Below are positions 15,983 through 24,570 of a DNA stretch of 56,045 nt, one piece after another. Position 1 is the first letter of the stretch, and each line of letters opens with the position of its first letter. The notes below the pieces were generated by a model. That model made no database searches and was not told where the DNA came from. It saw only the letters and a program-made list of their open reading frames with translations. This DNA comes from Gemmatimonadota bacterium. GTDB lineage: Bacteria; Gemmatimonadota; Gemmatimonadetes; Gemmatimonadales; GWC2-71-9. A program made the translations under genes and the position numbers. The DNA is taken from contig QHUZ01000032.1 of assembly GCA_003223395.1 (NCBI GenBank), positions 1 through 56,045 on the forward strand. Direction: 5' to 3'.

Positions 15983-18534
15983 GCGTCGAGCGCCTGACGG
16001 CGGCCGCGCGCACCCTCCTGCAGGAGGAGATCGCCGCGGCCCACGGGCGCGAGGTGTCGTTCGTCGTGCGGGCCGATCCAAATGGCGCGCTCACGGACGC
16101 GCGCGTCGTCGCGCGGGGCACGATCGACGCCGTGCTCGCGCTCCCCGGCGTCGCGACGCGCGGCGAGATGCTGATCCACAACCATCCCAGCGGCTTCCTC
16201 GAGCCCTCGGGCGCCGATCTGCACGTCGCGGCGCGGTTGCACGATGAAGGCGTCGCCTTCGGGATCGTCAACAACGACGTTTCGACGCTCTACGTGGTCG
16301 TCGAGTGTCCGCGCGCGCGGACCGTCGCGCGGCTCGACTCCCTCGCGGTGGCGAATCTGCTGACGGAGTCGGGCCCAGTGGCGCGCGTCCTCGGCACGGC
16401 GGCCTTCGAAGACCGGCCGGGCCAGCGCGACATGGCGGCCTACATCGCCGACGCCTACAACGACGGCGGCATCGCGCTGCTCGAAGCGGGCACCGGCGTC
16501 GGGAAATCGTTCGCGTACCTCGTGCCGGCGATCGAGTGGGCGCGCGTCAATGGCGAACGGACCGTCGTCTCGACCAACACCATCAACCTGCAGGAACAGC
16601 TCGTCGGCAAAGATTTACCGATTCTGTCGCGCGCCTTCTCGACCGGCGAGCGGGGCGTCACGTTCGCGCTGCTCAAGGGGTGGCGGAATTACCTCTGTCT
16701 CTCGCGTTTGGAGCAGGCGCGGGCGGGACAGGAGTCGCTGTTCGACGAGGGGCGCGGCGCGGAGCTCGAGTCGATCGCGGGATGGGCCGCGCGGACGGCC
16801 GATGGGAGTCTCTCCGATCTCGTCGAAGAGCCCTCCAGCGAGGTGTGGGATGCCGTCGCGGCCGAAGCGGATCTGTGCACGCGGCTGAAGTGCCCGCATT
16901 TCGACCGCTGTTTCGTGTTCGCCGCGCGGCGCCGTGCGGCCGAAGCCGATGTCGTCGTCGTGAATCACCATCTCCTCGCCTCCGACCTCGCGGTGCGCAT
17001 CGCCTCGGACAACTGGCAGGAGGCGGCTGTGCTCCCGCCGTACCGGCGCCTCGTCCTCGACGAGGCCCATCATCTCGAGGACGTCGCCGCCCACCACCTT
17101 GGCACGCAGGTCAGCATGCTCGGTGTGCAGCGCTTGCTCGGCCGGCTCGAGCGCAATGGACGCGGATTGTTGCCGACGCTCGCCGCCGAGCTCGGCACGC
17201 ATACCGATCTGCTGGGAGCGGCGAGCCGCGACCTGTTGACGCGCACCGTGCTCGACGCGCTCATCGCGGCGCGGCGCTGGGCCGACGAGCTGTTCGGCCG
17301 GCTCGGGCGCCGGCTCGAGACCGAACAGCCTGCGACGCCGGTGCTGCGGCTCACCGATGCGTTCGCCGCCGACGCCGTGTGGCGCGAAGGACTGGACGTC
17401 GCGCTCGACAATCTGCTCGTCGCCTTCAGCAAGCTGCGCGACGGCGTCGAGACGATCGCAGACCGGCTGTCGATCGACGATCCCGCGGAGATGCGCACGC
17501 GATTGATTGGTGAGTTGCGAGGTGTCGTTCGTCGCCTCGATGCCTCGGCTGAGGCACTGAAGGCGACTCTGCAGCCAGTCCGACCGTCCGGCCGTCCGGC
17601 CGTCGGGCCGTCCGTTCGTTGGATGGAACGCCGCGGCCGCCGCACACCGAACCTCACGCTGTCCGCGGTGCCGCTCGACCTGGCGCCTGTGCTGAAGGAG
17701 GCGCTGTTCGATCGCGTCGAGACGGTCGTGCTGACGAGCGCGACGCTCGCGGCCGGCGGCGAGTTCACGTTCCTCGAGGAGCGGCTCGGTCTCTCGTTGC
17801 CGCCGTCGCGCGTGACGGTGCGCGAGATCCTGCCGTCGCCGTTCGACTTCGGCGCGCAGTGCGTCTTCGGCATCCCCACCGACATCCCGGAACCGCGGGA
17901 TGACGAGTCGGGGCACGGGGCAGCCGTCGCGCGCGTGTTGCTCGAGCTGGCGCACGCATCCGACGGCGGCATCTTCGCACTGTTTACGAGCCATGGCGCG
18001 TTGCGGCGCACCGCCGACGCGATCCGGGGGCAGGGGCACGTCGGCGCCCGCTGGCCGCTGCTCGTGCAGGGGGAGGGACAGCGCGACCAGCTATTGCGGC
18101 GGTTCCGCGATGCCGGCTCGGCGATTCTGCTGGGAACGGATTCGTTCTGGGAAGGCGTTGACGTACCAGGTCGCGCGCTGCGCGTGTTGATTCTGGCCAA
18201 GTTGCCGTTCAAGGTGCCGAGTGAGCCGCTAACCGCGGCGCGGCTGGAGCGTCTCACGGAAGCAGGTGTGGACGGCTTCAGCCACTATCTGGTTCCGCTC
18301 GCGGCGCTCAAGTTGAAACAGGGATTTGGACGGCTCATCCGTACCAAGTCCGACGTCGGGGCGGTCGTCCTGCTGGACCGACGGGTCGTGACCAAACGCT
18401 ATGGGGCCACGATGCTGGAGGGCTTGCCGCCCGCCTCCAAGGCGATCGGCAACTGGCCGGACGTGCGACGCGAGCTGGAAGAGTTCTTTGCACTGCACAG
18501 TATCGGCACGCCCGTTTCCTGGACCGGGAGCTAG
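15979..18534 (+). CDS. DinG/XPD-like helicase with N-terminal RadC/JAMM-like domain
   Basis: An 851-residue protein. Residues 1 to about 125 hold a RadC/JAMM-type motif: E25, H67-N-H69-P-S-G, then P-S77 and D80, the HxHP-SxxD signature of MPN/JAMM metal sites. Residues from about 145 are a superfamily-2 XPD/DinG helicase: Walker A EAGTGVGKS (169-177), DEAH in VLDEAHH, and four cysteines compatible with an iron-sulfur cluster (NYLCLS, then LCTRLKCPHFDRC). The C-terminal motifs are GTDSFWEGVDVPG and QGFGRLIRTKSD. DinG-type enzymes unwind DNA or R-loops. Residues of about 534-547 are encoded by octamer repeat B. It overlaps the upstream gene by 4 bases. Confidence 0.88.
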   Translation: MSVERLTAAARTLLQEEIAAAHGREVSFVVRADPNGALTDARVVARGTIDAVLALPGVATRGEMLIHNHPSGFLEPSGADLHVAARLHDEGVAFGIVNNDVSTLYVVVECPRARTVARLDSLAVANLLTESGPVARVLGTAAFEDRPGQRDMAAYIADAYNDGGIALLEAGTGVGKSFAYLVPAIEWARVNGERTVVSTNTINLQEQLVGKDLPILSRAFSTGERGVTFALLKGWRNYLCLSRLEQARAGQESLFDEGRGAELESIAGWAARTADGSLSDLVEEPSSEVWDAVAAEADLCTRLKCPHFDRCFVFAARRRAAEADVVVVNHHLLASDLAVRIASDNWQEAAVLPPYRRLVLDEAHHLEDVAAHHLGTQVSMLGVQRLLGRLERNGRGLLPTLAAELGTHTDLLGAASRDLLTRTVLDALIAARRWADELFGRLGRRLETEQPATPVLRLTDAFAADAVWREGLDVALDNLLVAFSKLRDGVETIADRLSIDDPAEMRTRLIGELRGVVRRLDASAEALKATLQPVRPSGRPAVGPSVRWMERRGRRTPNLTLSAVPLDLAPVLKEALFDRVETVVLTSATLAAGGEFTFLEERLGLSLPPSRVTVREILPSPFDFGAQCVFGIPTDIPEPRDDESGHGAAVARVLLELAHASDGGIFALFTSHGALRRTADAIRGQGHVGARWPLLVQGEGQRDQLLRRFRDAGSAILLGTDSFWEGVDVPGRALRVLILAKLPFKVPSEPLTAARLERLTEAGVDGFSHYLVPLAALKLKQGFGRLIRTKSDVGAVVLLDRRVVTKRYGATMLEGLPPASKAIGNWPDVRRELEEFFALHSIGTPVSWTGS
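17578..17617. repeat. octamer repeat B (reverse orientation) in the DinG-like gene
   Basis: There are five successive octamers: GTCCGACC, GTCCGGCC twice, GTCGGGCC and GTCCGTTC. The unit is the reverse complement of the one at 11308-11339. It is read in frame as VRPSGRPAVGPSVR between the arch-like helical region and the second helicase lobe. Confidence 0.85.
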
Positions 18535-18580
18535 ATTCCCCGGGAGTGTCGAATGTCCAATGAAGAGAGGGGAGACGTAA

Positions 18581-19750
18581 GTGACGGGGTTCAGTAAGCG
18601 CGTCGCACAGCTGCCGGGCTACCCGATGGCCGAGCTACCCGCGATCAAGCGGCGACTGATCGAGCAGGGTGTGGATGTGATCGACGTGGGAGCGGGGGAC
18701 GCGGACTTCCCGCCGCCCGACATCGCCGTGAAGGCGCTGACCCGCGCCGTGCAGGATCCCACCATGAGTCGCTACGCCTTCCAGCTGGGCCTCGCCGCGT
18801 TTCGTGAAGCCGCCGCGGGATACATGCAGCGGCGCTTCGGGGTCAGCGTCGATCCATTCAAAGAGCTGCATCCGCTGCTCGGCTCCAAAGAAGGCATCGC
18901 GCACCTCGCGACCGCGCTGCTCAATCCCGGCGACGTCGCGATCGTGCCGGTGCCGGGCTACGCCGTGTATCACGGCGGCACCATTCTCGCCGATGCCGAG
19001 CCGTATCTCTACAACCTCACGCCCCGGACCGATTTTCTGCTCGAGCTGGAGGAGATCCCGGCGGATGTGCTGAAGAAAGCCAAGCTCGTCTATCTCAATT
19101 ATCCGAACAACCCGACGGCCGCCGTGGCGCCGCGCGAGTATCTCGAGCGCGTGATCGCCGCGTGCAGGAAACACGATCTGCTCCTCGCCTACGACAATCC
19201 CTACTGCGAGATCACGTTCGACGGCTACGTCGCCCCGTCGATCTTCGAGATCCCGGGTGCGATGGACGTCGCGGTCGAGTTTCATTCGTTGAGCAAGAGC
19301 TTCTGCATGACGGGATGGCGGCTGGGGTGGGCCGTGGGCCGCGCCGACCGGATCGCCGCGCTCGCGCGCGTGAAAAACTACATCGATACCGGCGCGTTTC
19401 TCGCGGTGCAGGCGGCGGGTGCCGAGGTGCTGAAGCAGGCGGAGCGGATCGCGGCGGGATATGCCGCGCAGTTCAAGGAGCGGCGCGATGGCGTTGTGCC
19501 GGTCCTCCGCGCGAACGGATTCGAGATCGAGCCGCCGCGCGCCACGCTGTATCTCTGGATCCCCTTGCCGGAGGGGCTGGCGTCGGCAACGTTCCAGAAA
19601 CGCGCGCTCGAAGACGTCGGCGTCCTGACGTTGTCCGGCAGCGCGTTCGGCGCGGGCGCAGAAGGTTTCTTCCGGATTGCATTGACCGTCCCGACGCCGC
19701 GACTCATCGAGGCGACGGAGCGGTTGGGAAAGGTGCTGGCCACTGTTTGA
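18581..19750 (+). CDS. PLP-dependent aminotransferase, LL-diaminopimelate aminotransferase-like
   Basis: A 389-residue fold-type I aminotransferase. Visible motifs are PLLGSKEGIAHLA, VPVPGYAVY, LNYPNNPTAAVA, AYDNPYCEITF and HSLSKSFCMTGWRLGWAVG, where the Lys in SLSKS is the PLP Schiff-base residue. The SKEGIAH and PGYAVY signatures resemble DapL and related aspartate/alanine transaminases. DapL would make LL-diaminopimelate for lysine and peptidoglycan, but specificity within this group is hard to call. The GTG start has a strong AGGGGAG Shine-Dalgarno about 9 bases upstream. It begins a new unit after a 46-bp gap. Confidence 0.88.
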   Translation: MTGFSKRVAQLPGYPMAELPAIKRRLIEQGVDVIDVGAGDADFPPPDIAVKALTRAVQDPTMSRYAFQLGLAAFREAAAGYMQRRFGVSVDPFKELHPLLGSKEGIAHLATALLNPGDVAIVPVPGYAVYHGGTILADAEPYLYNLTPRTDFLLELEEIPADVLKKAKLVYLNYPNNPTAAVAPREYLERVIAACRKHDLLLAYDNPYCEITFDGYVAPSIFEIPGAMDVAVEFHSLSKSFCMTGWRLGWAVGRADRIAALARVKNYIDTGAFLAVQAAGAEVLKQAERIAAGYAAQFKERRDGVVPVLRANGFEIEPPRATLYLWIPLPEGLASATFQKRALEDVGVLTLSGSAFGAGAEGFFRIALTVPTPRLIEATERLGKVLATV

Positions 19751-19766
19751 CCGTCAGGTAGGAAAG

Positions 19767-20582
19767 GTGCCGATCGGGCGTGCGTGGCTCGTCACCGCAG
19801 CCATTCACGTCCTCGCCGTGGTGGTGTTCTTCACGGTGAACCTGGCGGCGCCGTGGCGCAAAGCCGAATACGTCGTGCTGCCGCCGCGCGATATCGGCGA
19901 CTCGATGGTTTTTGTTCCGGGCACCCGCGAGGCGCGCGCGAAGGGTCCAACCGTGCAGACGACGCGGCGCGTGCCTCTTCCCCCACCGGCTGTCCCGCAA
20001 AGCACCGTGCCTGCACCAGTCGATACCGCTCCGACACTCCCGGCCTATGATCCGAATGCCAGTCGCGTGGCGCCCGCGCCGCAGGTCGGCGACGGCCGGC
20101 TGTGGGTGAGCCCGCGCCCGGGCCTGCCCGCGGCGGTGGCCGAGCAGATCTACGGCGACACGGCGGAGCGGCGCACAGCCGCCGTCGACCGCTTGCGGGT
20201 GATGGTGGACTCGCTGAATCAGATACTCGACCAGGAACAGCGCGACCATCGCCGGCCGTCGTGGACGGTCGGCGGCACGCCGGGCAACCCGACGTGGGGG
20301 ATCGACTCGGCCTACATCCACGTCGCCGGGATCAAGGTCCCGACCGCGGTTCTGACGGCACTCGGCTATCTCTTCAAGAACATGCCGCAGGGCAATTTCG
20401 ACGAAGACCTGCGGAACCGGCAGCTCGCCGACATGCGCGCCGACATCCTGCGCGCCGCCGATCGCGCGCAGACGCTGCAGCAGTTCCGCCGCTACGTGCG
20501 CGAGCTCAGGGACCGGAAACAAGCAGAGCGCGACGCCGAGGAACGGCGCCGCGCCCAGGATACGGTCAAGGCAGTTCCGTAG
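19767..20582 (+). CDS. single-pass membrane-anchored protein of unknown function
   Basis: A 271-residue protein with one N-terminal membrane segment (AWLVTAAIHVLAVVVFFTVNL, about 6-26), a Pro-rich linker (about 75-110) and a charged, helical C-terminus rich in Arg, Asp and Glu. The layout recalls energy-transducing or anchored periplasmic proteins (a TonB-like stalk), but no TonB C-terminal motif is present. It overlaps the following peptidase start by one base. Confidence 0.7.
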   Translation: MPIGRAWLVTAAIHVLAVVVFFTVNLAAPWRKAEYVVLPPRDIGDSMVFVPGTREARAKGPTVQTTRRVPLPPPAVPQSTVPAPVDTAPTLPAYDPNASRVAPAPQVGDGRLWVSPRPGLPAAVAEQIYGDTAERRTAAVDRLRVMVDSLNQILDQEQRDHRRPSWTVGGTPGNPTWGIDSAYIHVAGIKVPTAVLTALGYLFKNMPQGNFDEDLRNRQLADMRADILRAADRAQTLQQFRRYVRELRDRKQAERDAEERRRAQDTVKAVP

Positions 20583-21883
20583 TGCATCTCGTTTACGCCC
20601 TTCTCGTCCTCCAAGCTCCGCACCTGGATCGCACGGAGCAGCGCATCCGCGCTGGCATCAACGGGACGCGGGAAGAGCAAATCACCTACCTGCAGCGCGT
20701 CGTCGACATCCCGAGCAGCACGCTCAACTTCGACGGCGTCAAGCACGTCGGCGCCGTGTTCCGCGCGTCGCTCGACTCGCTGGGCTTCAAGACGAGCTGG
20801 GTCGCGGTCCCCGATGCCGTTGGGCGCGCGGGCCATCTGGTCGCGGAGCATCGCGGCAAGCCGGGAACGGTGCGGTTTCTCCTGATCGGCCATCTCGATA
20901 CCGTCGTGGAGCCCGCCGGCCCGAACTTCGTGCGTGAGGATTCGACCGCACGCGCGGTCGGGGGCGCCGACATGAAGGGCGGGGACGTGGTGATCCTCTA
21001 TGCCCTCAAGGCGCTGCAGCAGGCGGGCGTGCTGCGCGATCTCAACATCACCATCGTGTTCACCGGCGATGAAGAGCATCCCGGGGAGCCGCTCGCCGAC
21101 GCGCGGCGTGCGCTGATCGATGCCGCGAAGCTGAGCGACATCGCGCTCGCGTTCGAGGCAGGCAACCGCGCCGATGCGACCGTGGCGCGCCGCGGCGCGA
21201 GCGCGTGGCGCGTCACTGCGACGGGGCACCAGGCGCATTCGGCGGGGGTGTTCGGGAACGCGGCGGGCTACGGCGCGATCTACGAAGTCGCGCGCATCCT
21301 CGACGCCTTCCGCACGCAGCTCGGCGGCGAGCAGTACCTGACGTTCAACTCCGCGATCATCGTGGGCGGCACCGACGTCAATTACGATACCGTCGCGATC
21401 AGCGGCACGGCGGCGAGCAAGCTGAACATCGTGCCGCAGCGCGCCGTCGCGCATGGCGACCTGCGATTCATCTCTGACTCGCAGCTCCAGCGCACCCGCC
21501 AGCGCATGCGCGACATCGTCGCGCAGCACCTGCCCGGCACCGAGGCGACGATCGTGTTCCGTGACGAGTATCCCGCGATGTCACCGACGGCTGGGAATGC
21601 GCGGCTGCTCGCGGTCTACGATTCCGCCAGTCAGGCGCTGGGCTACGGCCCGGTGGCGCCCCTCGATCCCGGTCGGCGCGGGGCGGGCGACATCTCGTTC
21701 GTCGCTCCGCTCATCGACGGGCTCGACGGACTCGGCGCGCTGGGCAGCGGCTCGCACGCGCCGGGTGAGCGCGTCGATCTCAAAACGCTCCCCATGCAGA
21801 CCGAGCGGGCGGCCCTGCTGCTGTATCGGCTCGGCCGTCGCCCAGCGTCGCAGTTCACCAGGGCAGCCACGCAGACCAACTAG
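20582..21883 (+). CDS. M20 family metallopeptidase
   Basis: The GTG at 20582 overlaps the previous stop and gives 433 residues; the longer open frame upstream is an overlap artefact. Metal and catalytic motifs of the M20 family are in order: LLIGHLDTVVEP (His and catalytic Asp), GGADMKGGD (bridging Asp), FTGDEEHPG (catalytic Glu and ligand Glu), FEAGN and a C-terminal GSGSHAPGE (His). The inserted dimerisation domain (RRGASAWRVTATGHQAHS) is present. A hydrophobic start (VHLVYALLVLQAP) suggests export. It is probably an aminoacylase or carboxypeptidase-type hydrolase. Confidence 0.92.
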   Translation: MHLVYALLVLQAPHLDRTEQRIRAGINGTREEQITYLQRVVDIPSSTLNFDGVKHVGAVFRASLDSLGFKTSWVAVPDAVGRAGHLVAEHRGKPGTVRFLLIGHLDTVVEPAGPNFVREDSTARAVGGADMKGGDVVILYALKALQQAGVLRDLNITIVFTGDEEHPGEPLADARRALIDAAKLSDIALAFEAGNRADATVARRGASAWRVTATGHQAHSAGVFGNAAGYGAIYEVARILDAFRTQLGGEQYLTFNSAIIVGGTDVNYDTVAISGTAASKLNIVPQRAVAHGDLRFISDSQLQRTRQRMRDIVAQHLPGTEATIVFRDEYPAMSPTAGNARLLAVYDSASQALGYGPVAPLDPGRRGAGDISFVAPLIDGLDGLGALGSGSHAPGERVDLKTLPMQTERAALLLYRLGRRPASQFTRAATQTN

Positions 21884-23112
21884 TGCTGGCCACACTGCTG
21901 GTGCTCGGCCGCTTGGTAGGGGCGCAGCATGCTGCGCCCCTACAGGAACCGATTGTCATTCGTGCCGCCACAGTTATCGATGGCCACGGTGGCATCCGCC
22001 ATAACGTCGACATCGTCGTCCGCGGCGGTCGCATCGCGGGGATCGTCCCGCGCGGGCCGCTCGCCCCAGGGACGCGCGTGATCGATCTCGGCGACCGCAG
22101 CGTGCTGCCTGGACTGATCGATGCGCACGCCCATCCCGTCTGGTACTTCAATCGTCAGAACCGCCTGCACACGTCGAGCGACGGCGATACGCCTGCGCAG
22201 TCGATGCTCGCGGCGGCGGCCAATGCGTACGCCACGCTCCTGGCAGGGTTCACGACGATCCAGAGCGTCGGCTCGCGCAGCGACGCCGACCTGCGCGACT
22301 GGATCGCGACGCAAGGCCTGCCGGGCCCGCGCATCCTCACGTCACTCGATCCGATCACCGATCCCCGGATCCCGCCCGATTCGTTGCGTGCGCTGGTCCG
22401 CCAGCGTAAGGCGCAAGGTGCGGACCTGATCAAGCTCTTTGCCTCGGCCAGCATTCGCGAAGGTGGCCAGCAGACGATGTCGGACTCGCAGCTGGTCGCC
22501 GTCTGCGGCGAGGCCAAGGCCCTCGGCCTGCGTACGCTGGTGCACGCGCACAGCGCGGCGGCGGTCCGCGCGGCGGCGCTCGCCGGCTGCACGCAGGTGG
22601 AGCACGGCATCTTCGTCACGCAGGACGTGCTGTCGCTGCTCGCGTCGCGCGGCACGTACTTCGATCCACAATGCGCGCTCGTGTTTCAGAATTATCTCGG
22701 GCATCGCGCCAGCTATCTGGGAATCGGGAACTACACGGATTCGGGCTTCGCGGCGATGGAGCGCGCGCTGCCGCTCGTCGCGCAAGACATTCGCATGGCG
22801 TTGGCGACGCCGGGGCTCAAGGTGGTCTACGGCACCGACGCGGTCGCGGGGGCGGACGGCCACAACGCCGAAGATTTGGTCTGTCGCGTGCAGAAGGCCG
22901 GCGAAGCGCCGATGCACGCGATTCAGGCGGCCACGTCGCTGAACGCGGAAGCGATGGGACTCGCCAATCAGATCGGCGCGATCGCGCCGGGGCTGGATGC
23001 CGACATCATCGCGGTCGACGGCGATCCGCTGGCCGACATCACGGCGCTGCGGCGGGTCAGCTTCGTGATGAAGGCGGGGCGCGTGGTCCGGGATGACGGA
23101 GTGATGCGCTAG
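21883..23112 (+). CDS. metal-dependent amidohydrolase, exported
   Basis: A 409-residue amidohydrolase-superfamily protein. After a short hydrophobic leader (MLATLLVLGRLVGAQ) the beta-sandwich RAATVIDGHGG is followed by LPGLIDAHAHPVW (HxH metal site), DLIKLFAS (Lys), TLVHAHS, QVEHGIF and VVYGTDAVAG (Asp). The set matches the imidazolonepropionase/Xaa-Pro dipeptidase-like branch. The GTG start overlaps the peptidase stop by one base, so the two are coupled and may act successively on peptides. The leader is partly encoded by a 28-bp palindromic repeat (VGAQHAAPLQ). Confidence 0.9.
   Translation: MLATLLVLGRLVGAQHAAPLQEPIVIRAATVIDGHGGIRHNVDIVVRGGRIAGIVPRGPLAPGTRVIDLGDRSVLPGLIDAHAHPVWYFNRQNRLHTSSDGDTPAQSMLAAAANAYATLLAGFTTIQSVGSRSDADLRDWIATQGLPGPRILTSLDPITDPRIPPDSLRALVRQRKAQGADLIKLFASASIREGGQQTMSDSQLVAVCGEAKALGLRTLVHAHSAAAVRAAALAGCTQVEHGIFVTQDVLSLLASRGTYFDPQCALVFQNYLGHRASYLGIGNYTDSGFAAMERALPLVAQDIRMALATPGLKVVYGTDAVAGADGHNAEDLVCRVQKAGEAPMHAIQAATSLNAEAMGLANQIGAIAPGLDADIIAVDGDPLADITALRRVSFVMKAGRVVRDDGVMR
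21916..21943. repeat. perfect 28-bp palindrome, copy 1 (inside amidohydrolase gene)
   Basis: The half-site GTAGGGGCGCAGCA is followed directly by its exact reverse complement, with no spacer. An identical 28-bp copy lies at 54910-54937. This copy is translated in the leader region of the amidohydrolase. Confidence 0.93.
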
Positions 23113-23122
23113 CCGGAGGCTC

Positions 23123-23509
23123 TTACTGCGCCACGATTTTCCCCAGCATGTAGGGATGCACCGCGCAGTAGTACCCGAACGAGCCCGTTGTGGCGAAGGT
23201 GTGTGAAAATCGCCCGCCGGTCGTCAAGTTTGGCGAGTTCCACACCGCCGTTTCAGAAGTCGTCGTATGCGGTGCCGTACCGGCATCCTCGCAATCGACC
23301 CACGTTACGGTCGAGCCCGCGGGAACCGCAAGTGAATCCGGATGAAAGGCAAAACTGCGGATCGCGACGATGAAATGCGTCGAATCGATGACCGTGACCG
23401 GTACACGACATTCCCCGCTGACGCCAGGCCCCGCGCTGCGATCCGAGAAGCACGCAACGGCAGTGACGCATCCACCGGCGAGCATCAAACCGACATAGAG
23501 GCGCGTCAT
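23123..23509 (-). CDS. small cupredoxin lipoprotein-like protein
   Basis: ATG 23509 gives 128 residues; the longer frame runs back into the upstream gene. The N-terminus MTRLYVGLMLAGGCVTAVAC is a signal peptide with a plausible lipobox. The rest is one plastocyanin/azurin-like domain with type-1 copper ligands: His in GTAPHTTT, then Cys, His and Met in YYCAVHPYM. It is probably a periplasmic electron carrier or copper-binding protein. It overlaps the upstream gene as ATGA. Confidence 0.88.
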   Translation of the reverse strand: MTRLYVGLMLAGGCVTAVACFSDRSAGPGVSGECRVPVTVIDSTHFIVAIRSFAFHPDSLAVPAGSTVTWVDCEDAGTAPHTTTSETAVWNSPNLTTGGRFSHTFATTGSFGYYCAVHPYMLGKIVAQ

Positions 23510-24558
23510 GGCTGCCTCACGACGATAACGGCCTTCATGAACGGATGCGGCGTACAGTGGAACGCGTACTCGCCCGGCTGCGTGAACGTGTGGCTCCACG
23601 TCTTCCCGGGCTCGATCGGTCCCGAATCCCACGATCGGTCATCGGCGGTGATGGTGTGTACGAGCTGATCGTTGTTGGTCCAGCGAACCGTCGTTCCCAC
23701 GGTAATCTCGAGACGCTTTGGCCCGAACGTCATGGTGCGCATCTCGGCCTGGGTCGCATTTGCCGCCGTTTCACCAGCCGCCCCTTCGCCGCCCTTCGCC
23801 GCCGTCTTGCTTCGCCGCCCGAAGTATCTGCTCAGCGTAAAGGGAATCGTAAACTCAAACCCGCCGCGGACTCGGTCGATGCCCCGGGACGCGCCCTGGA
23901 GTGTGGCGGTGTTGGTGTTCGTGACTTGCACGGAGAACGTGTGCGGCGAGTAGGGAATCGCGATCTGCAAACCTGCGCCCCACGCGGTCTTTTCCCCCGG
24001 ACGCTTGTCGAGCAGCGACGTGACGTCGCCCGCGAGCGCGAACCAGCGATGCAGTCGCAGTGTCGCACCTCCGCCCACGGCGTAGCGCGTGGTGTCGGTG
24101 TGATAGCCGTTGGAAAGCAATCTGCCGATGGCCATCAGCCGCAACCGGCCCACCGACCGAGCGGCGGTGAGCTCGGCATCTCCACTCCCCGCCGCCTGAT
24201 TGTAGCCCGCCTGTAACGCCACGCCCGAACGGCCGTAGCGCGCGAACACTTCCCATTCGTTCGGAAATGCGGCGGCGACGTCGGATGACGTCGCGTAGTT
24301 GAAGCCGATGAGGAGAGGAACGGGAAGCTGATAGGCGAGGAGGAACGTCGGCGAATTCGTGACTTTGCGGAGTGGGGCGTCACCCACTCCGAATCGGTGC
24401 ACGAAGTTGAACTGCAGCGTGCCGCGCGCGCCCAGCCAGCCACCCGACAGGTTGGGTGGCCGATCGAGAACGGATTGGCACGAGGCTACATCGGTGACTC
24501 CCAGAAACGCGGATAGAGCGCAGGGGACGAACACTGCGATCCGACCAGGCAGACGCAA
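23506..24558 (-). CDS. beta-barrel-like protein fused to a C-terminal cupredoxin domain
   Basis: A TTG at 24558 is preferred over the longer frame: GAGGAGG lies five bases upstream, and this start avoids overlapping gltX. The 350 residues comprise a signal peptide (about 1-27), a region of alternating aromatic and polar strands resembling an outer-membrane beta-barrel (about 35-235), a Lys/Ala/Glu linker (AAKGGEGAAGETAAN), and a cupredoxin domain. The copper ligands are H in LVHTITAD and C, H and M in FHCTPHPFM. The fusion would place copper chemistry at the outer membrane. The barrel part is judged by eye only. Confidence 0.78.
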   Translation of the reverse strand: MRLPGRIAVFVPCALSAFLGVTDVASCQSVLDRPPNLSGGWLGARGTLQFNFVHRFGVGDAPLRKVTNSPTFLLAYQLPVPLLIGFNYATSSDVAAAFPNEWEVFARYGRSGVALQAGYNQAAGSGDAELTAARSVGRLRLMAIGRLLSNGYHTDTTRYAVGGGATLRLHRWFALAGDVTSLLDKRPGEKTAWGAGLQIAIPYSPHTFSVQVTNTNTATLQGASRGIDRVRGGFEFTIPFTLSRYFGRRSKTAAKGGEGAAGETAANATQAEMRTMTFGPKRLEITVGTTVRWTNNDQLVHTITADDRSWDSGPIEPGKTWSHTFTQPGEYAFHCTPHPFMKAVIVVRQP

Positions 24559-24563
24559 ACGGG

Positions 24564-24570
24564 CCTCCTC
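24564..24570 (-). promoter_or_regulatory. Shine-Dalgarno GAGGAGG supporting a TTG start
   Basis: GAGGAGG on the minus strand sits five bases before the TTG at 24558 and overlaps the gltX stop codon. This indicates translational coupling of the cupredoxin-fusion gene to gltX. Confidence 0.7.

Noticed and set aside
16615-18039. 474-residue antisense frame in the DinG-like gene
   Set aside because: No recognisable domain. The sense frame has the helicase motifs.
20102-20581. Upstream extension of the M20 peptidase frame
   Set aside because: It overlaps the preceding gene throughout and is Arg-rich. GTG 20582 at the stop of that gene is the natural start.
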